A DNA stretch of 64,000 nt from positions 1-64,000 of the forward strand of contig JACRPN010000015.1 in the NCBI GenBank assembly GCA_016223145.1, read 5' to 3'. Each line of letters starts with the position of its first letter. Position 1 is the first letter of the stretch. A program made the translations under genes and the position numbers. A model generated the notes under the pieces. It had not been told where the DNA came from and searched no databases. It saw nothing but the letters and a program-made list of their open reading frames with translations. Of the stretch, positions 51,260 to 59,100 are shown piece after piece. This DNA comes from Armatimonadota bacterium (GTDB taxonomy: Bacteria; Armatimonadota; Fimbriimonadia; Fimbriimonadales; Fimbriimonadaceae).

Positions 51260-52828
51260 GGGTTTGCCCGCCGGCTCCAAACCGCCACCCTGAGCCACAT
51301 CCTTCGCGAACGGTTTCTCGCGGTCTGCCGCGAACGAAGTCGCCAGAAAGAAAAGCTTGGCCGCGTTGGTCAGCTTCTCAAAGTTGATCTTGTCCACGGT
51401 GTCGGTCGGGCGGTGGTAGTCCGGGTGGAATCCGTCGAAGAGGAACGCGATCGGAATGCCTTTGGCCGCGAAGTTGTAGTGGTCGCTCCGGGTGTAGACG
51501 TCCTCGGCGTCGTACTTGAACTTGAAGTTGACGTACTTGGTGTTCAGATCCTGGATCATCGCATCGAGCTCGGTGGAGATGCGCTTGCTGCCGACCAGCC
51601 GAATCGTGTCGTGGTTCTCCTCAAGCTTGTCCACTCGGTTGCGATCGCCATTCTGGACGCCCTCGGAGTCGCGCCCCACCATGTCCATCTGGAACTCGGC
51701 GATCATCTTGTCCAGCGGGACCATCGGGTTGTTCGCCAGGTAGCGCGACCCGATCAAGCCCATTTCCTCAGCGCAAAACAGCATGAACAGAATGCTTCGC
51801 TTGGGCTTGATGCCGCTGTCGCGATAGGCCTTGGCGACCAGCATGACCGCCGTCGAACCGGACCCGTCGTCATCTGCGCCCGGATAGACGACGCCCTGGG
51901 CGTTGACCCCCATGTGGTCCAGATGCCCGCCGATACCCACGAATTCGGCCTTCAGCGTCGGATCAGAGCCCTCGATCATCCCGACCACGTTTGGCACCCC
52001 AAACTCTTGCGTCTCAGACTTGGCCAAGACATGAATCTGCTTGTTGCCGCTTGACGACTTCTCGCCCTCAGCCGCAGCCTCATCGATGACGGTCATTAGA
52101 GGGTCCACCCCGACCGCCTGGGCCAGCGCCTTGGCTTCTGCCGGGGTTAGGTCGGCGCGAAGCTGGCTGGCGAAGGGGCTGTTGCTCGGCCGGTTGGCCG
52201 AGGAGCCTCCAGTGCGTCCGCCCTGAAGAGGTCTGGCGTTGCTCCATGCACCAGCCGGCCCGGCTTTCGGGTTGATGGTGAAAACGGCGATGGCGTCGCT
52301 GATGCGAAGCTGGCTTCGGAGCCCGGTGTTGTCGGAGGATGCCGCGACCACGACGATCTTGTCCTTCAGGGCGTCGGTCGAGTCCATCGTCTTCTTCGAG
52401 CCGGTCACTTGAACGAAGACAACGTCTGCCGACTTATCGAAGTCGGCTACGCTACCGGTGACCCTCAGCCCCTGGATCCTGGTGGCTCCCGCGTCGATGC
52501 CACTTTGCAGCGGATCCACCCTTGACCTCGAAAAGGGCACATTCTGGAAGTAGGTTCCGTTGTCGCCCATCGGCTTCAGGCCGTACTCTTTGAAGCGCGC
52601 CGCGGAGAAGTTCGCAGCCTTCTGATAGCCGTCCTGGCCCGAGCCGCGCCCTTGGCACTCGGGTCCCGCGAGATAGCTCAGAATCGCCTTGCCTGCGTCC
52701 ATAGTGATGGCGTCAAACCCCTTCTTGAACTTATCCGGAACGGGCTGCGAGCCAGGGTACTGGGCAAGCAGCGTGGCGGAGAGGCACAGGCTGAAGCCGA
52801 CGACTAAGGGGGCGCGGACAAGACGCAT
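51254..52828 (-). CDS. Secreted M28 family metallopeptidase (aminopeptidase-type)
   Basis: About 524 residues from the ATG at 52828 (signal peptide VGFSLCLSATLLAQ). A PA-like insert (about residues 95-185) precedes the M28 catalytic part: VGIGGHLDHMG with the first metal-binding His, YPGADDDGSGSTAVML with the bridging Asp, LFCAEEMGLIGSRYLAN with the catalytic Glu and a metal-binding Glu, FQMDMVGRD with Asp, and FHPDYHRPTDTVDKI supplying the last His. All five zinc ligands are present. The family removes N-terminal residues in the periplasm. It is convergent with the amidase gene, overlapping by 6 bp. Confidence 0.93.
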   Translation of the reverse strand: MRLVRAPLVVGFSLCLSATLLAQYPGSQPVPDKFKKGFDAITMDAGKAILSYLAGPECQGRGSGQDGYQKAANFSAARFKEYGLKPMGDNGTYFQNVPFSRSRVDPLQSGIDAGATRIQGLRVTGSVADFDKSADVVFVQVTGSKKTMDSTDALKDKIVVVAASSDNTGLRSQLRISDAIAVFTINPKAGPAGAWSNARPLQGGRTGGSSANRPSNSPFASQLRADLTPAEAKALAQAVGVDPLMTVIDEAAAEGEKSSSGNKQIHVLAKSETQEFGVPNVVGMIEGSDPTLKAEFVGIGGHLDHMGVNAQGVVYPGADDDGSGSTAVMLVAKAYRDSGIKPKRSILFMLFCAEEMGLIGSRYLANNPMVPLDKMIAEFQMDMVGRDSEGVQNGDRNRVDKLEENHDTIRLVGSKRISTELDAMIQDLNTKYVNFKFKYDAEDVYTRSDHYNFAAKGIPIAFLFDGFHPDYHRPTDTVDKINFEKLTNAAKLFFLATSFAADREKPFAKDVAQGGGLEPAGKPL

Positions 52829-52897
52829 AGCCCTAACTACTTCGAATCTGGGCCCAAAGATTCCTTTTGGCACAGGACTTTCGGACCGTTGGGCCGG

Positions 52898-53674
52898 CTA
52901 TTTCTGCCCTAAGAGCGCCTCAACGACCGGATCGAGCGACTCGACGATCATATCGGGTTCGGGTGTGCCTGGCGGGAGGTCTTCCAGCCGTGCGCCCTCA
53001 CCGTTGCGGCTGGGAGGAACGTCGGACTCCCTACGGACCCAGACGGTCTTCCACCCCGCCCTGATGGCGGGAAGGATGTCGTGGGCGAAGCTGTTGCCGA
53101 TGAAAAGGCACTCGCGGGAGGAACATCCCGACTCGCGCTCGGCCAGACGGAAAATCTCCTCAAGGGGCTTGCCGAAGCCGAGCTCACCCTCGATCAGGAT
53201 GCTCTGGAACCTGGGTTCGAGGCCAAGGTCGACGACCTCCTCGCGCTGAACGTCGGCCGGGCCGTTGGTGATCATCCCGAGATAGAAGCGCCCTTCGAGC
53301 TTGTCGAGAGCGGGGAGGGCATCGTCGAAGAGTTGGAGAGCCGATCGGCGCTGGACAGCGTAGAAGTCACCGACTTCGCGCGCGAGCTTTGGATCGTCAA
53401 TGCCGGCCGCGAGGTAGGTGAGCCGCATGAGCTCCGTTCTTGTGGGTTCCCCGGATTTCAAATAGGGCTCGTACCAGGGGGTCTTCTTGATCCCGTGGCA
53501 ATAGCCGTCGAACTCGCGCGACCAAAGGGCGATCATGCTTTCGGCGGAATGGCCCTCGGGGGCAAAGCGCTCAAAGGTGATCCCCAGCGCCTGTTTGGCG
53601 GCCTCCCAATAGGCGCACAGTGTGTCATCAAGGTCGAAGAAGACGGCTTTGATCTCTCGCATCTTCGAGCTCAC
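52898..53674 (-). CDS. HAD family hydrolase
   Basis: A 258-residue haloacid-dehalogenase-type phosphatase. Motif I is FFDLDDTLCAY (nucleophile and acid Asp residues), motif II is MITNGP, motif III is the lysine in GFGKPLEEIF, and motif IV is LFIGNSFAHDILPAIRAG. The cap resembles YjjG/pyrimidine 5'-nucleotidase types. The first ATG is at 53674 and overlaps the GxxExxY stop (53671); the second in-frame ATG (MREIKAVFFD) at 53662 is at least as likely. It is the last gene of the lysA-M50-trpS string. Confidence 0.88.
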   Translation of the reverse strand: MSSKMREIKAVFFDLDDTLCAYWEAAKQALGITFERFAPEGHSAESMIALWSREFDGYCHGIKKTPWYEPYLKSGEPTRTELMRLTYLAAGIDDPKLAREVGDFYAVQRRSALQLFDDALPALDKLEGRFYLGMITNGPADVQREEVVDLGLEPRFQSILIEGELGFGKPLEEIFRLAERESGCSSRECLFIGNSFAHDILPAIRAGWKTVWVRRESDVPPSRNGEGARLEDLPPGTPEPDMIVESLDPVVEALLGQK

Positions 53675-54168
53675 CGATGTGACCTTCTTTCCTCGTTCAC
53701 TTCTCTGCCCTCCCGTTCCGTGCTCTCACGCTGAGGACGCAGAGGATTCGCAGAGGACGCGGTGGGTGTCGATTGTGCTATTGGCGGCTCGGGCAGTTTG
53801 TTGACGATGCGTTTGATCCCGTCCGTGAGCTTTGGCACGTTGAAGTTGATCAAGAGCCCTACTCGCTTGTCTGCCAGCCGAAGATAGGTGAGGAGCTGGC
53901 AAAAGTGGATGTGGGCGAGAGCCTCGACCGACTTGATCTCGACAATCACCTTTCCTTCCACGATCAGATCGCACCGAAAGCCCTCTGCAAGCTTGACGTC
54001 CTCATAGACCACGGGAATCCCTCGCTGGGTCTCAACGTCAAAACCCCGCCTGTCAAGCTCAAACGCCAGCAGCGCTTCGTAGACGCTTTCATAAAGTCCG
54101 GGCCCAACGGCTGAATGAACCGTGATCGCCGCGTCGATGATCTCGCGGGTTATCTCGTTCTCGGTCAA
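53671..54168 (-). CDS. GxxExxY family (PD-(D/E)XK nuclease superfamily) protein
   Basis: About 165 residues. EITREIIDAAITVHSAVGPGLYESVYEALLAFELDRRGFDVETQ carries the family GxxExxY (GLYESVY). FRCDLIVEGKVIVEIKSVEALAHIHFCQLLTYLRL gives the D...E-x-K nuclease-like core, and KRVGLLINFNVPKLTDGIKRIV closes it. The start is placed at a TTG (54168) just before the conserved part; the upstream frame is word-repeat DNA that overlaps trpS. The C-terminal tail is also repeat-derived. Inverted repeat-word arrays flank the gene (53731-53762 and 54179-54218), and it sits inside an operon otherwise made of housekeeping genes. Confidence 0.8.
   Translation of the reverse strand: MTENEITREIIDAAITVHSAVGPGLYESVYEALLAFELDRRGFDVETQRGIPVVYEDVKLAEGFRCDLIVEGKVIVEIKSVEALAHIHFCQLLTYLRLADKRVGLLINFNVPKLTDGIKRIVNKLPEPPIAQSTPTASSANPLRPQRESTEREGREVNEERRSHR
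53731..53762. repeat. Right-hand repeat words bracketing the GxxExxY gene (coding 3' side)
   Basis: GAGGACGCAGAGG and CGCAGAGGACGC words. They are the reverse complement of those at 54179-54218, giving inverted arms around the gene. Confidence 0.75.
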
Positions 54169-54178
54169 TGGACTATCA

Positions 54179-54218
54179 CCCTTTGCGTCTCTGCGTTCTC
54201 TCTGCGTTCTCTGTGTGA
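54179..54218. repeat. Left-hand repeat words bracketing the GxxExxY gene (coding 5' side)
   Basis: TTTGCGTCTCTGCG, TTCTCTCTGCG, TTCTCTGTGTG words (period about 11-13). The reverse complement has AGAACGCAGAG, matching the GGACGCAGAGG words on the other side. The same vocabulary occurs in the glcD-glcE gap (15165-15205). Confidence 0.75.
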
Positions 54219-54280
54219 AAGCCCCCTCCTTCCCAAGCTGTTCACCACGGGACTGGCCCAGGAGTTCGAGAGCGTGCACT

Positions 54281-55285
54281 TCACCTGCTCCCCATGGCCG
54301 CCCTGACTTCATCCATCGTCTTCGCCGCGAATTCGCGCGCTTCGGCGGCGCCCTTCGTCAGGATGGCCTCGATGTCGCTGTCGGTGATAGAGTTTCGGCG
54401 CTCGCGGATGGGCCGCAGGTACTCGTTGATCGCCTCGGTCAGCTCACGCTTGTTTTGCACACACCCGCGGACCCCTTCACGATCCTCCTCCCACTGAACC
54501 TGCCAATCCTTGGAATACAGCCGCAGGTACTGGCACACCGCGCAGCCCTCGGGCACTCCCGGGTCGGTCTTTCGCATCTTCGTCGGGGTCGTGAAGGCGC
54601 TTTGGATCTTTTTGGCGGTCTCCTCCGGGGTGTCGTTCAAATAGATGCAGTTGTTGTAGGACTTGGACATCTTCCTGAGCTGCCCGTTCTCGTCCGCGTC
54701 CAGACCGGGCACCTTGGCCCTAAGTTCATCCTTCGGGATGATGTTCACGAACTCCGGGAACACCTCGCCGTACAGGTGGTTGAACCTTCGCCCGATCTCT
54801 CGGGAGATTTCAAGATGCGGCGCCTGGTCCTTTCCGACAGGCACACCATAGGGCTTATAGAGCAGGATGTCGGCGGCCTGGAGCACGGGATAGCCCAAGA
54901 GGCCGTAGGGCTCCGTCTCGGCTTGAAGCTGCTGGCGCTTCTCCTTGAACGTCGGCACCCGCTCCAGCCAACCCAGCGGGGTGACCATGCTGAGCAGAAG
55001 GTGAAGCTCGGCGTGCTCCTTGACGTGCGACTGGATGAAGATGGAGGAGCGATCCGGGTCGATCCCGGCGGCCACATAGTCTTTGGCGACCTCGCGGGCG
55101 TTGCCGGCGATCTCGCTCGGGTTCTCGAACATCGTCGTCAGGGAGTGCCAGTCCACCACACAGCAATAGAGCTTGTTGTCCTGCTGAAGCTCCACCCAGT
55201 TGCGAAGGGCGCCCTCATAGTTGCCCAGGTGCAGCCGCGAGTTGGTGGGCTGCATGCCGCTGAGGATCCGCCGTTTTTCGCTCAT
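54281..55285 (-). CDS. trpS: Tryptophanyl-tRNA synthetase
   Basis: A class I aminoacyl-tRNA synthetase of 334 residues that charges tRNA-Trp. The Rossmann ATP site shows ILSGMQPTNSRLHLGNYEG (HIGH-type HLGN), and LPVLQAADILLY-like GYPVLQAADILLYK. The second ATP motif is LRKMSKSYNN (KMSKS). The length is normal. Its start overlaps the stop of the M50 peptidase gene by 4 bp (ATGA, 55282-55285), so translation is coupled. It is the middle gene of lysA-M50-trpS, followed downstream by a GxxExxY gene. Confidence 0.95.
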   Translation of the reverse strand: MSEKRRILSGMQPTNSRLHLGNYEGALRNWVELQQDNKLYCCVVDWHSLTTMFENPSEIAGNAREVAKDYVAAGIDPDRSSIFIQSHVKEHAELHLLLSMVTPLGWLERVPTFKEKRQQLQAETEPYGLLGYPVLQAADILLYKPYGVPVGKDQAPHLEISREIGRRFNHLYGEVFPEFVNIIPKDELRAKVPGLDADENGQLRKMSKSYNNCIYLNDTPEETAKKIQSAFTTPTKMRKTDPGVPEGCAVCQYLRLYSKDWQVQWEEDREGVRGCVQNKRELTEAINEYLRPIRERRNSITDSDIEAILTKGAAEAREFAAKTMDEVRAAMGSR

Positions 55286-55965
55286 GGGATGCCTACAAGG
55301 AAGGAGAAGATCCGTTCCGTCATCGGGAAGAGCACCAAGCGCAAAAAGTTGAGTTCACGGTTGAACTGCCCAATCAACACCAGGCCGATAAACAGAAAGC
55401 CCCCAACCTGGCGGTTCCACATGTACCACCGGATGCGCATGGGCTCGGGCATGAAAGCCCCGACCAGCCAGTGCCCGTCCAGCGGACCAAGGGGAATCAG
55501 GTTGAACAGGCATAGGCTGACGTTGATCAGCACGCCCATCACCAGCAGCAAATAGACCACGGGCAGCCCGCCGCTTGCGGCGTGCATCGCCGCACCCTCG
55601 CGTACCCCGTCCATCTGGTTCACCAGCCGGAGCGCGATCGCGTAGACCACCGCCTGAAGCAGGTTCGACGCAGGCCCCGCAGCCACAGATGCGAAATGGT
55701 CCCACCTGGGGTTTCGCATCTTCGTAGGGTTCACCTGCACAGGTCTTCCCCACCCGATGCCAAACCCGGTGAGCGTGGTGAACACCATCATCATGGTGCC
55801 CATCGGGTCGAGGTGCGCGAGCGGGTTCAGGGTCACGCGCCCTTGCAGCCGGGGAGTGGGGTCGCCGGCGGCATCGGCCATTTTCGCATGGGCGAACTCG
55901 TGGATGCTTATCGCGAAAATCAGCACGAGGATCGTGACGAAGAAGAAAACAGGGTCTACGTTCAT
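55282..55965 (-). CDS. Site-2-protease-type M50 zinc metalloprotease (integral membrane)
   Basis: A 227-residue membrane protein of the M50 (SpoIVFB/Rip-like) family. The zinc site is ISIHEFAHAKMAD (HExxH) in the first helix, and the second metal-binding part is NLIPLGPLDGHWL (N-x-x-P-x-x-P-x-DG). The other conserved blocks are GRVTLNPLAHLDPMG and RPVQVNPTKM. Five or six membrane segments are seen. Typical members cut membrane-embedded regulators. Overlaps lysA and trpS by 4 bp each (ATGA). Confidence 0.93.
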   Translation of the reverse strand: MNVDPVFFFVTILVLIFAISIHEFAHAKMADAAGDPTPRLQGRVTLNPLAHLDPMGTMMMVFTTLTGFGIGWGRPVQVNPTKMRNPRWDHFASVAAGPASNLLQAVVYAIALRLVNQMDGVREGAAMHAASGGLPVVYLLLVMGVLINVSLCLFNLIPLGPLDGHWLVGAFMPEPMRIRWYMWNRQVGGFLFIGLVLIGQFNRELNFLRLVLFPMTERIFSFLVGIP

Positions 55966-57302
55966 CGTTTGGCCCCAAGATCCGAGGGGATCACTTCCCT
56001 TGCGCCCATCTCCTCGAACGACTCGCGCTTTTGAACCAGCGCGAACGATCCGTCCTTCCGAACCAGCACCGTCGCGGGTCTTGGGTAGCGGTTGTAGTTG
56101 CTCGCCATCGAGGAACTGTAGGCGCCGGTGCAGAGCACCTGGAGCAGATCGCCCTCGGCAAGGTCGGCGGGCAAGGAGACGTCTGCAAAAAGCTTGTCGG
56201 TCTCACAATGCCGCCCGCTGACCGTGTAGAGCCTCTCGCCCGGATTGGCCGTCCTGGTCTCGCTCCCCCTGGCCGCACGCCGCACCGTGTAGCGCGCTCC
56301 GTACATCGTCGGGCGCGGGTTATCGGCCAGGCCGCCGTCTACGCAAACATAGGTGCGGGTCGAGCCGTCCTTCAGGGGCACGTCCTTGATGACGCCGACC
56401 TCATAGAGCGTTAGGCCTTCCTCGCCGACGAGCGCCCGGCCCGGTTCCAAGATGAGCAATGGATCGAGGCCCGAACCGGCGAGCCCCGCCTGAACTCCTG
56501 CGACGATCTCACCGACGTATTGCTCGATCGGCATGACTTCGTCGGAATCGAGATATTGGATTCCGAGTCCACCTCCGACGTTGAGCCAGGTGGTCTCGAC
56601 GCCGTGTTGGGCCTTCATTCGGGCTGCAAACTCCGCGATGAGCTCAGCGCCGCCACGCTGGGCGTCCGCATCCAGAAGCTGCGAGCCGACGTGGCAGTGG
56701 TAGCCGATTACGTGAAGACCCAGTTCGAGGGCGCGGACCGTGGCGCGTTCTGCCGAGCCGTCGCCGATATTGAATCCAAACTTGGTGTCGGCCTGTCCTG
56801 TCGAGATCTTTTCGTGGGTCTGGGGGTCAACACCGGGCGCCAAGCGGATGGCGATACCCGGACGGTAGCCGGAAGGCGACTTGGCGAAGACGTCCGCGAT
56901 CGCTTCCAGCTCTCGAAAGTTGTCCGCGACGATCTGGCCCAGGCCCAGGGTGACGGCCAGTTCGATCTCGGCGCGCGACTTGTTGTTGCCGTGCAGATAG
57001 ACCCTTCTGGGGTCGGCCCCCGCCGCTAGCGCCGCCCTGACCTCGCCTTCCGATGCACCGTCGAGCCGACATCCCTGGTTTGCAGCGATGGCCAGCAGCG
57101 CATAGGTCGAATTCGCCTTGGTTGCAAAGGACACTTCGCCGTTGGGCCACAGCTTCTTCAGCGAAGACTGAAATCGTTCGATGCGCTTTTCGAACCCAGA
57201 CTCAGAAAGCACGTAGAGGGGTGTTCCGAACTCAGAGGCCAATTGTCTGGCTTGTTCCTCGGTCACTCGAAAGCGTGTGTCTTGAGTCGGCGCGGCCGTC
57301 AT
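55962..57302 (-). CDS. lysA: Diaminopimelate decarboxylase
   Basis: PLP enzyme that makes L-lysine from meso-diaminopimelate. Its 446 residues show the alanine-racemase-like barrel: SFATKANSTYALLAIAANQGCRLDGASEGEV with the PLP lysine, GNNKSRAEI, GIAIRLAPGVDPQTHEKISTGQADTKFGF, GYHCHVGSQLLD, LNVGGGLGIQY, and the C-terminal VSGRHCETDKLFADVSLP with CTGAYSSSMASNYNRYPRP. The length is normal. First gene of a coupled string (lysA-M50-trpS) joined by ATGA overlaps. Confidence 0.95.
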   Translation of the reverse strand: MTAAPTQDTRFRVTEEQARQLASEFGTPLYVLSESGFEKRIERFQSSLKKLWPNGEVSFATKANSTYALLAIAANQGCRLDGASEGEVRAALAAGADPRRVYLHGNNKSRAEIELAVTLGLGQIVADNFRELEAIADVFAKSPSGYRPGIAIRLAPGVDPQTHEKISTGQADTKFGFNIGDGSAERATVRALELGLHVIGYHCHVGSQLLDADAQRGGAELIAEFAARMKAQHGVETTWLNVGGGLGIQYLDSDEVMPIEQYVGEIVAGVQAGLAGSGLDPLLILEPGRALVGEEGLTLYEVGVIKDVPLKDGSTRTYVCVDGGLADNPRPTMYGARYTVRRAARGSETRTANPGERLYTVSGRHCETDKLFADVSLPADLAEGDLLQVLCTGAYSSSMASNYNRYPRPATVLVRKDGSFALVQKRESFEEMGAREVIPSDLGAKR

Positions 57303-57474
57303 GCGAACCCAGATTATGGCATGGCAGCTCTCGCCCCAGTCCGGGAAGGACTAACGGATTGTCGTAGGCGGAGTTCCACCCTACTTGAAGGACTTCTGGA
57401 GCTTGGACACCAATTCCAGAGTACGAACGTCCTTACCGGCAGGCTTCGCGCCCTCTGGCGATCCAGGACCCAGC

Positions 57475-58338
57475 ATGAGACTCCGCAGCACGTTCCTTCA
57501 CCTTCAGCGCCAGCTAGAAGAAGTTCCCGACCACGGCTTTGTTCACGCTACCGACGACGCCCCTGCCGAAGCAGCCCACCGATTGTTGCTGGGTGTGATC
57601 GAGGCGATCCCCGATGCGGTGCTGCTCGTGGACCCCTTTGACCAAATCATCTTGGCGAACAAGCAGGTTGAAGAACTGTTCGGTTACAGCCGCAGTGACC
57701 TGGTGGGACGGCCGATCGCCGACCTGATCCCCGAACGCTTGCGCTTTGTCCATGAAAGGCACGTTAGGCGCTATCAGGAAGACCCATACACTCGGCCAAT
57801 GGGGCAGGGTGGCGATCTGTGGGCACTGAGAAAAGACGCCAGCGAGGTGGCGGTCAGGATCACGCTCAGCCCGATCCACGCTCCTGATGGCTTGTTTGTT
57901 TTGGCACTGATCCGAGATGTCACCGAGGAAAGGCAAATCGCGATGGAAAGGCGGAAGTCCGAGGAGCGGTACAGGGGTCTCGTGGAGGCCCTCGATGACA
58001 TCGTTTATGTCGTGCATCTCACCGAGGATGCCATGCGGGGCAAGGTGGACTTCGTGAGCCAGAAGGTCACCGAGATTCTCGGATATGAAGGGCAGGAGTT
58101 CATCGACGACCCGTCCCTGTGGATGACGAGGCTCCACCCAGATGACCTACCATCGGTGACGGAGCAGACCGATCGCATGGTCAGCACGAAGGCACCCTGC
58201 GAGCGCCGGTTTCGAATACAAACCAAGTCTGGCGATCGTTTCTACTGGATTAGGGACCGAGTAGCTCCAATCTTGGACGAGCGTGGCGAAATGGCCTCGT
58301 TTCAGGGCGTGGCGACAATCCTGCCAGATCCAGCATAG
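57475..58338 (+). CDS. Protein with two PAS domains
   Basis: About 287 residues from the ATG at 57475. PAS 1 covers about residues 38-150 (LLGVIEAIPDAVLLVDPFDQIILANKQVEELFGYSRSDLVGR, LALIRDVTEERQIAMERR). PAS 2 covers about residues 160-285 (YRGLVEALDDIVYVVHL, WMTRLHPDDLPSVTEQTDR, RRFRIQTKSGDRFYWIRDRVAPILDERGEMASFQGVATI). No kinase, HAMP, GGDEF or output domain follows, so it is either a stand-alone sensor or a broken remnant. The end of the frame is a clean stop. Its partner is unknown. Confidence 0.85.
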   Translation: MRLRSTFLHLQRQLEEVPDHGFVHATDDAPAEAAHRLLLGVIEAIPDAVLLVDPFDQIILANKQVEELFGYSRSDLVGRPIADLIPERLRFVHERHVRRYQEDPYTRPMGQGGDLWALRKDASEVAVRITLSPIHAPDGLFVLALIRDVTEERQIAMERRKSEERYRGLVEALDDIVYVVHLTEDAMRGKVDFVSQKVTEILGYEGQEFIDDPSLWMTRLHPDDLPSVTEQTDRMVSTKAPCERRFRIQTKSGDRFYWIRDRVAPILDERGEMASFQGVATILPDPA

Positions 58339-58388
58339 GTCCCGACCATCGCTCGGTCCATTGCAAGACGCTCCATAATGCCAATGCG

Positions 58389-58877
58389 ATGGACGTCATC
58401 CGATACCGGCCGGCTGAAGCGGTGAAATGGCTGAGCCACGGAGCAGGACACCTGCGCAAGGAGGCGGCGCGACAATCCGGCAGCATCCTGCGCAGAGAGG
58501 GAACGCGAACCATCCAGAAAGACCTGATGGATGCCGCCGAAGTCCTGCTGGGTGTGGGAAAGAGCGCGATCGCTGAGATCATGCATGTGGGCGCGGCAGG
58601 CGTCGAGTACATCCTTCACAAAGACCGTTTTGAGGTTCACAAGGGAAACTCGATGAAAGTCTATCGCTACAAGGACGTGATGGCGATGAAGATGCGCGGC
58701 GACCGTCTTTCGGTCCAGATGAAGGCTGCGACGGCGACCATTGCCCCCCCGGCGCACATTGTCTCGGCGAGGGTCCGGGTGCCGATCGGCTGGTCGCGCA
58801 ACGGGATCGAAGTGCCCTACGAGATGTTGCTCGACGAACTCTCAGCACGCTGCGGGATTGAGATTGAGAGCCCGTGA
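58389..58877 (+). CDS. Hypothetical protein
   Basis: A 162-residue soluble protein that I do not recognise. A helical N-terminal half (HGAGHLRKEAARQSGSILRREG, DLMDAAEVLLGVGKSAIAEIMHVGAAG) is followed by a beta-rich half (VEYILHKDRFEVHKGNSMKVYRYKDVMAMKMRGDRLSVQMK) that reads like a PH-like barrel strand pattern. GTG-starting alternatives are not needed; the ATG at 58389 is 50 bp after the previous stop. No membrane segment. Its composition matches the host genes, so it is likely a conserved lineage protein. Confidence 0.65.
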   Translation: MDVIRYRPAEAVKWLSHGAGHLRKEAARQSGSILRREGTRTIQKDLMDAAEVLLGVGKSAIAEIMHVGAAGVEYILHKDRFEVHKGNSMKVYRYKDVMAMKMRGDRLSVQMKAATATIAPPAHIVSARVRVPIGWSRNGIEVPYEMLLDELSARCGIEIESP

Positions 58878-59024
58878 GGGACTGAGGAACAAGGGACAAA
58901 GGGGATCACGTTGGGCAGACTCTCAGTCTGCATTCGCAAAAGCCGCTCCACCAATTGGTGAGGGAACGCAGGGACAAAGAGAAGAGGCCATGAGGAGGTG
59001 AGACACTCTCGGTCCAAACCTGGC

Positions 59025-59100
59025 ATCAAATCCTTCACCCGCTCACCGACTCACACACTCACCCTCTCACCCTCTCACCCACTCTCCGACTCATCTTCTC
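59025..59100. repeat. 8-bp word array over the rdgB stop
   Basis: CTCACCGA, CTCACACA, CTCACCCT, CTCACCCT, CTCACCCA and CTCTCCGA units in 8-bp phase. The rdgB stop (59059-59061) falls inside, so the last residues of the enzyme (RRVGERVRG) come from the repeat. Confidence 0.8.
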
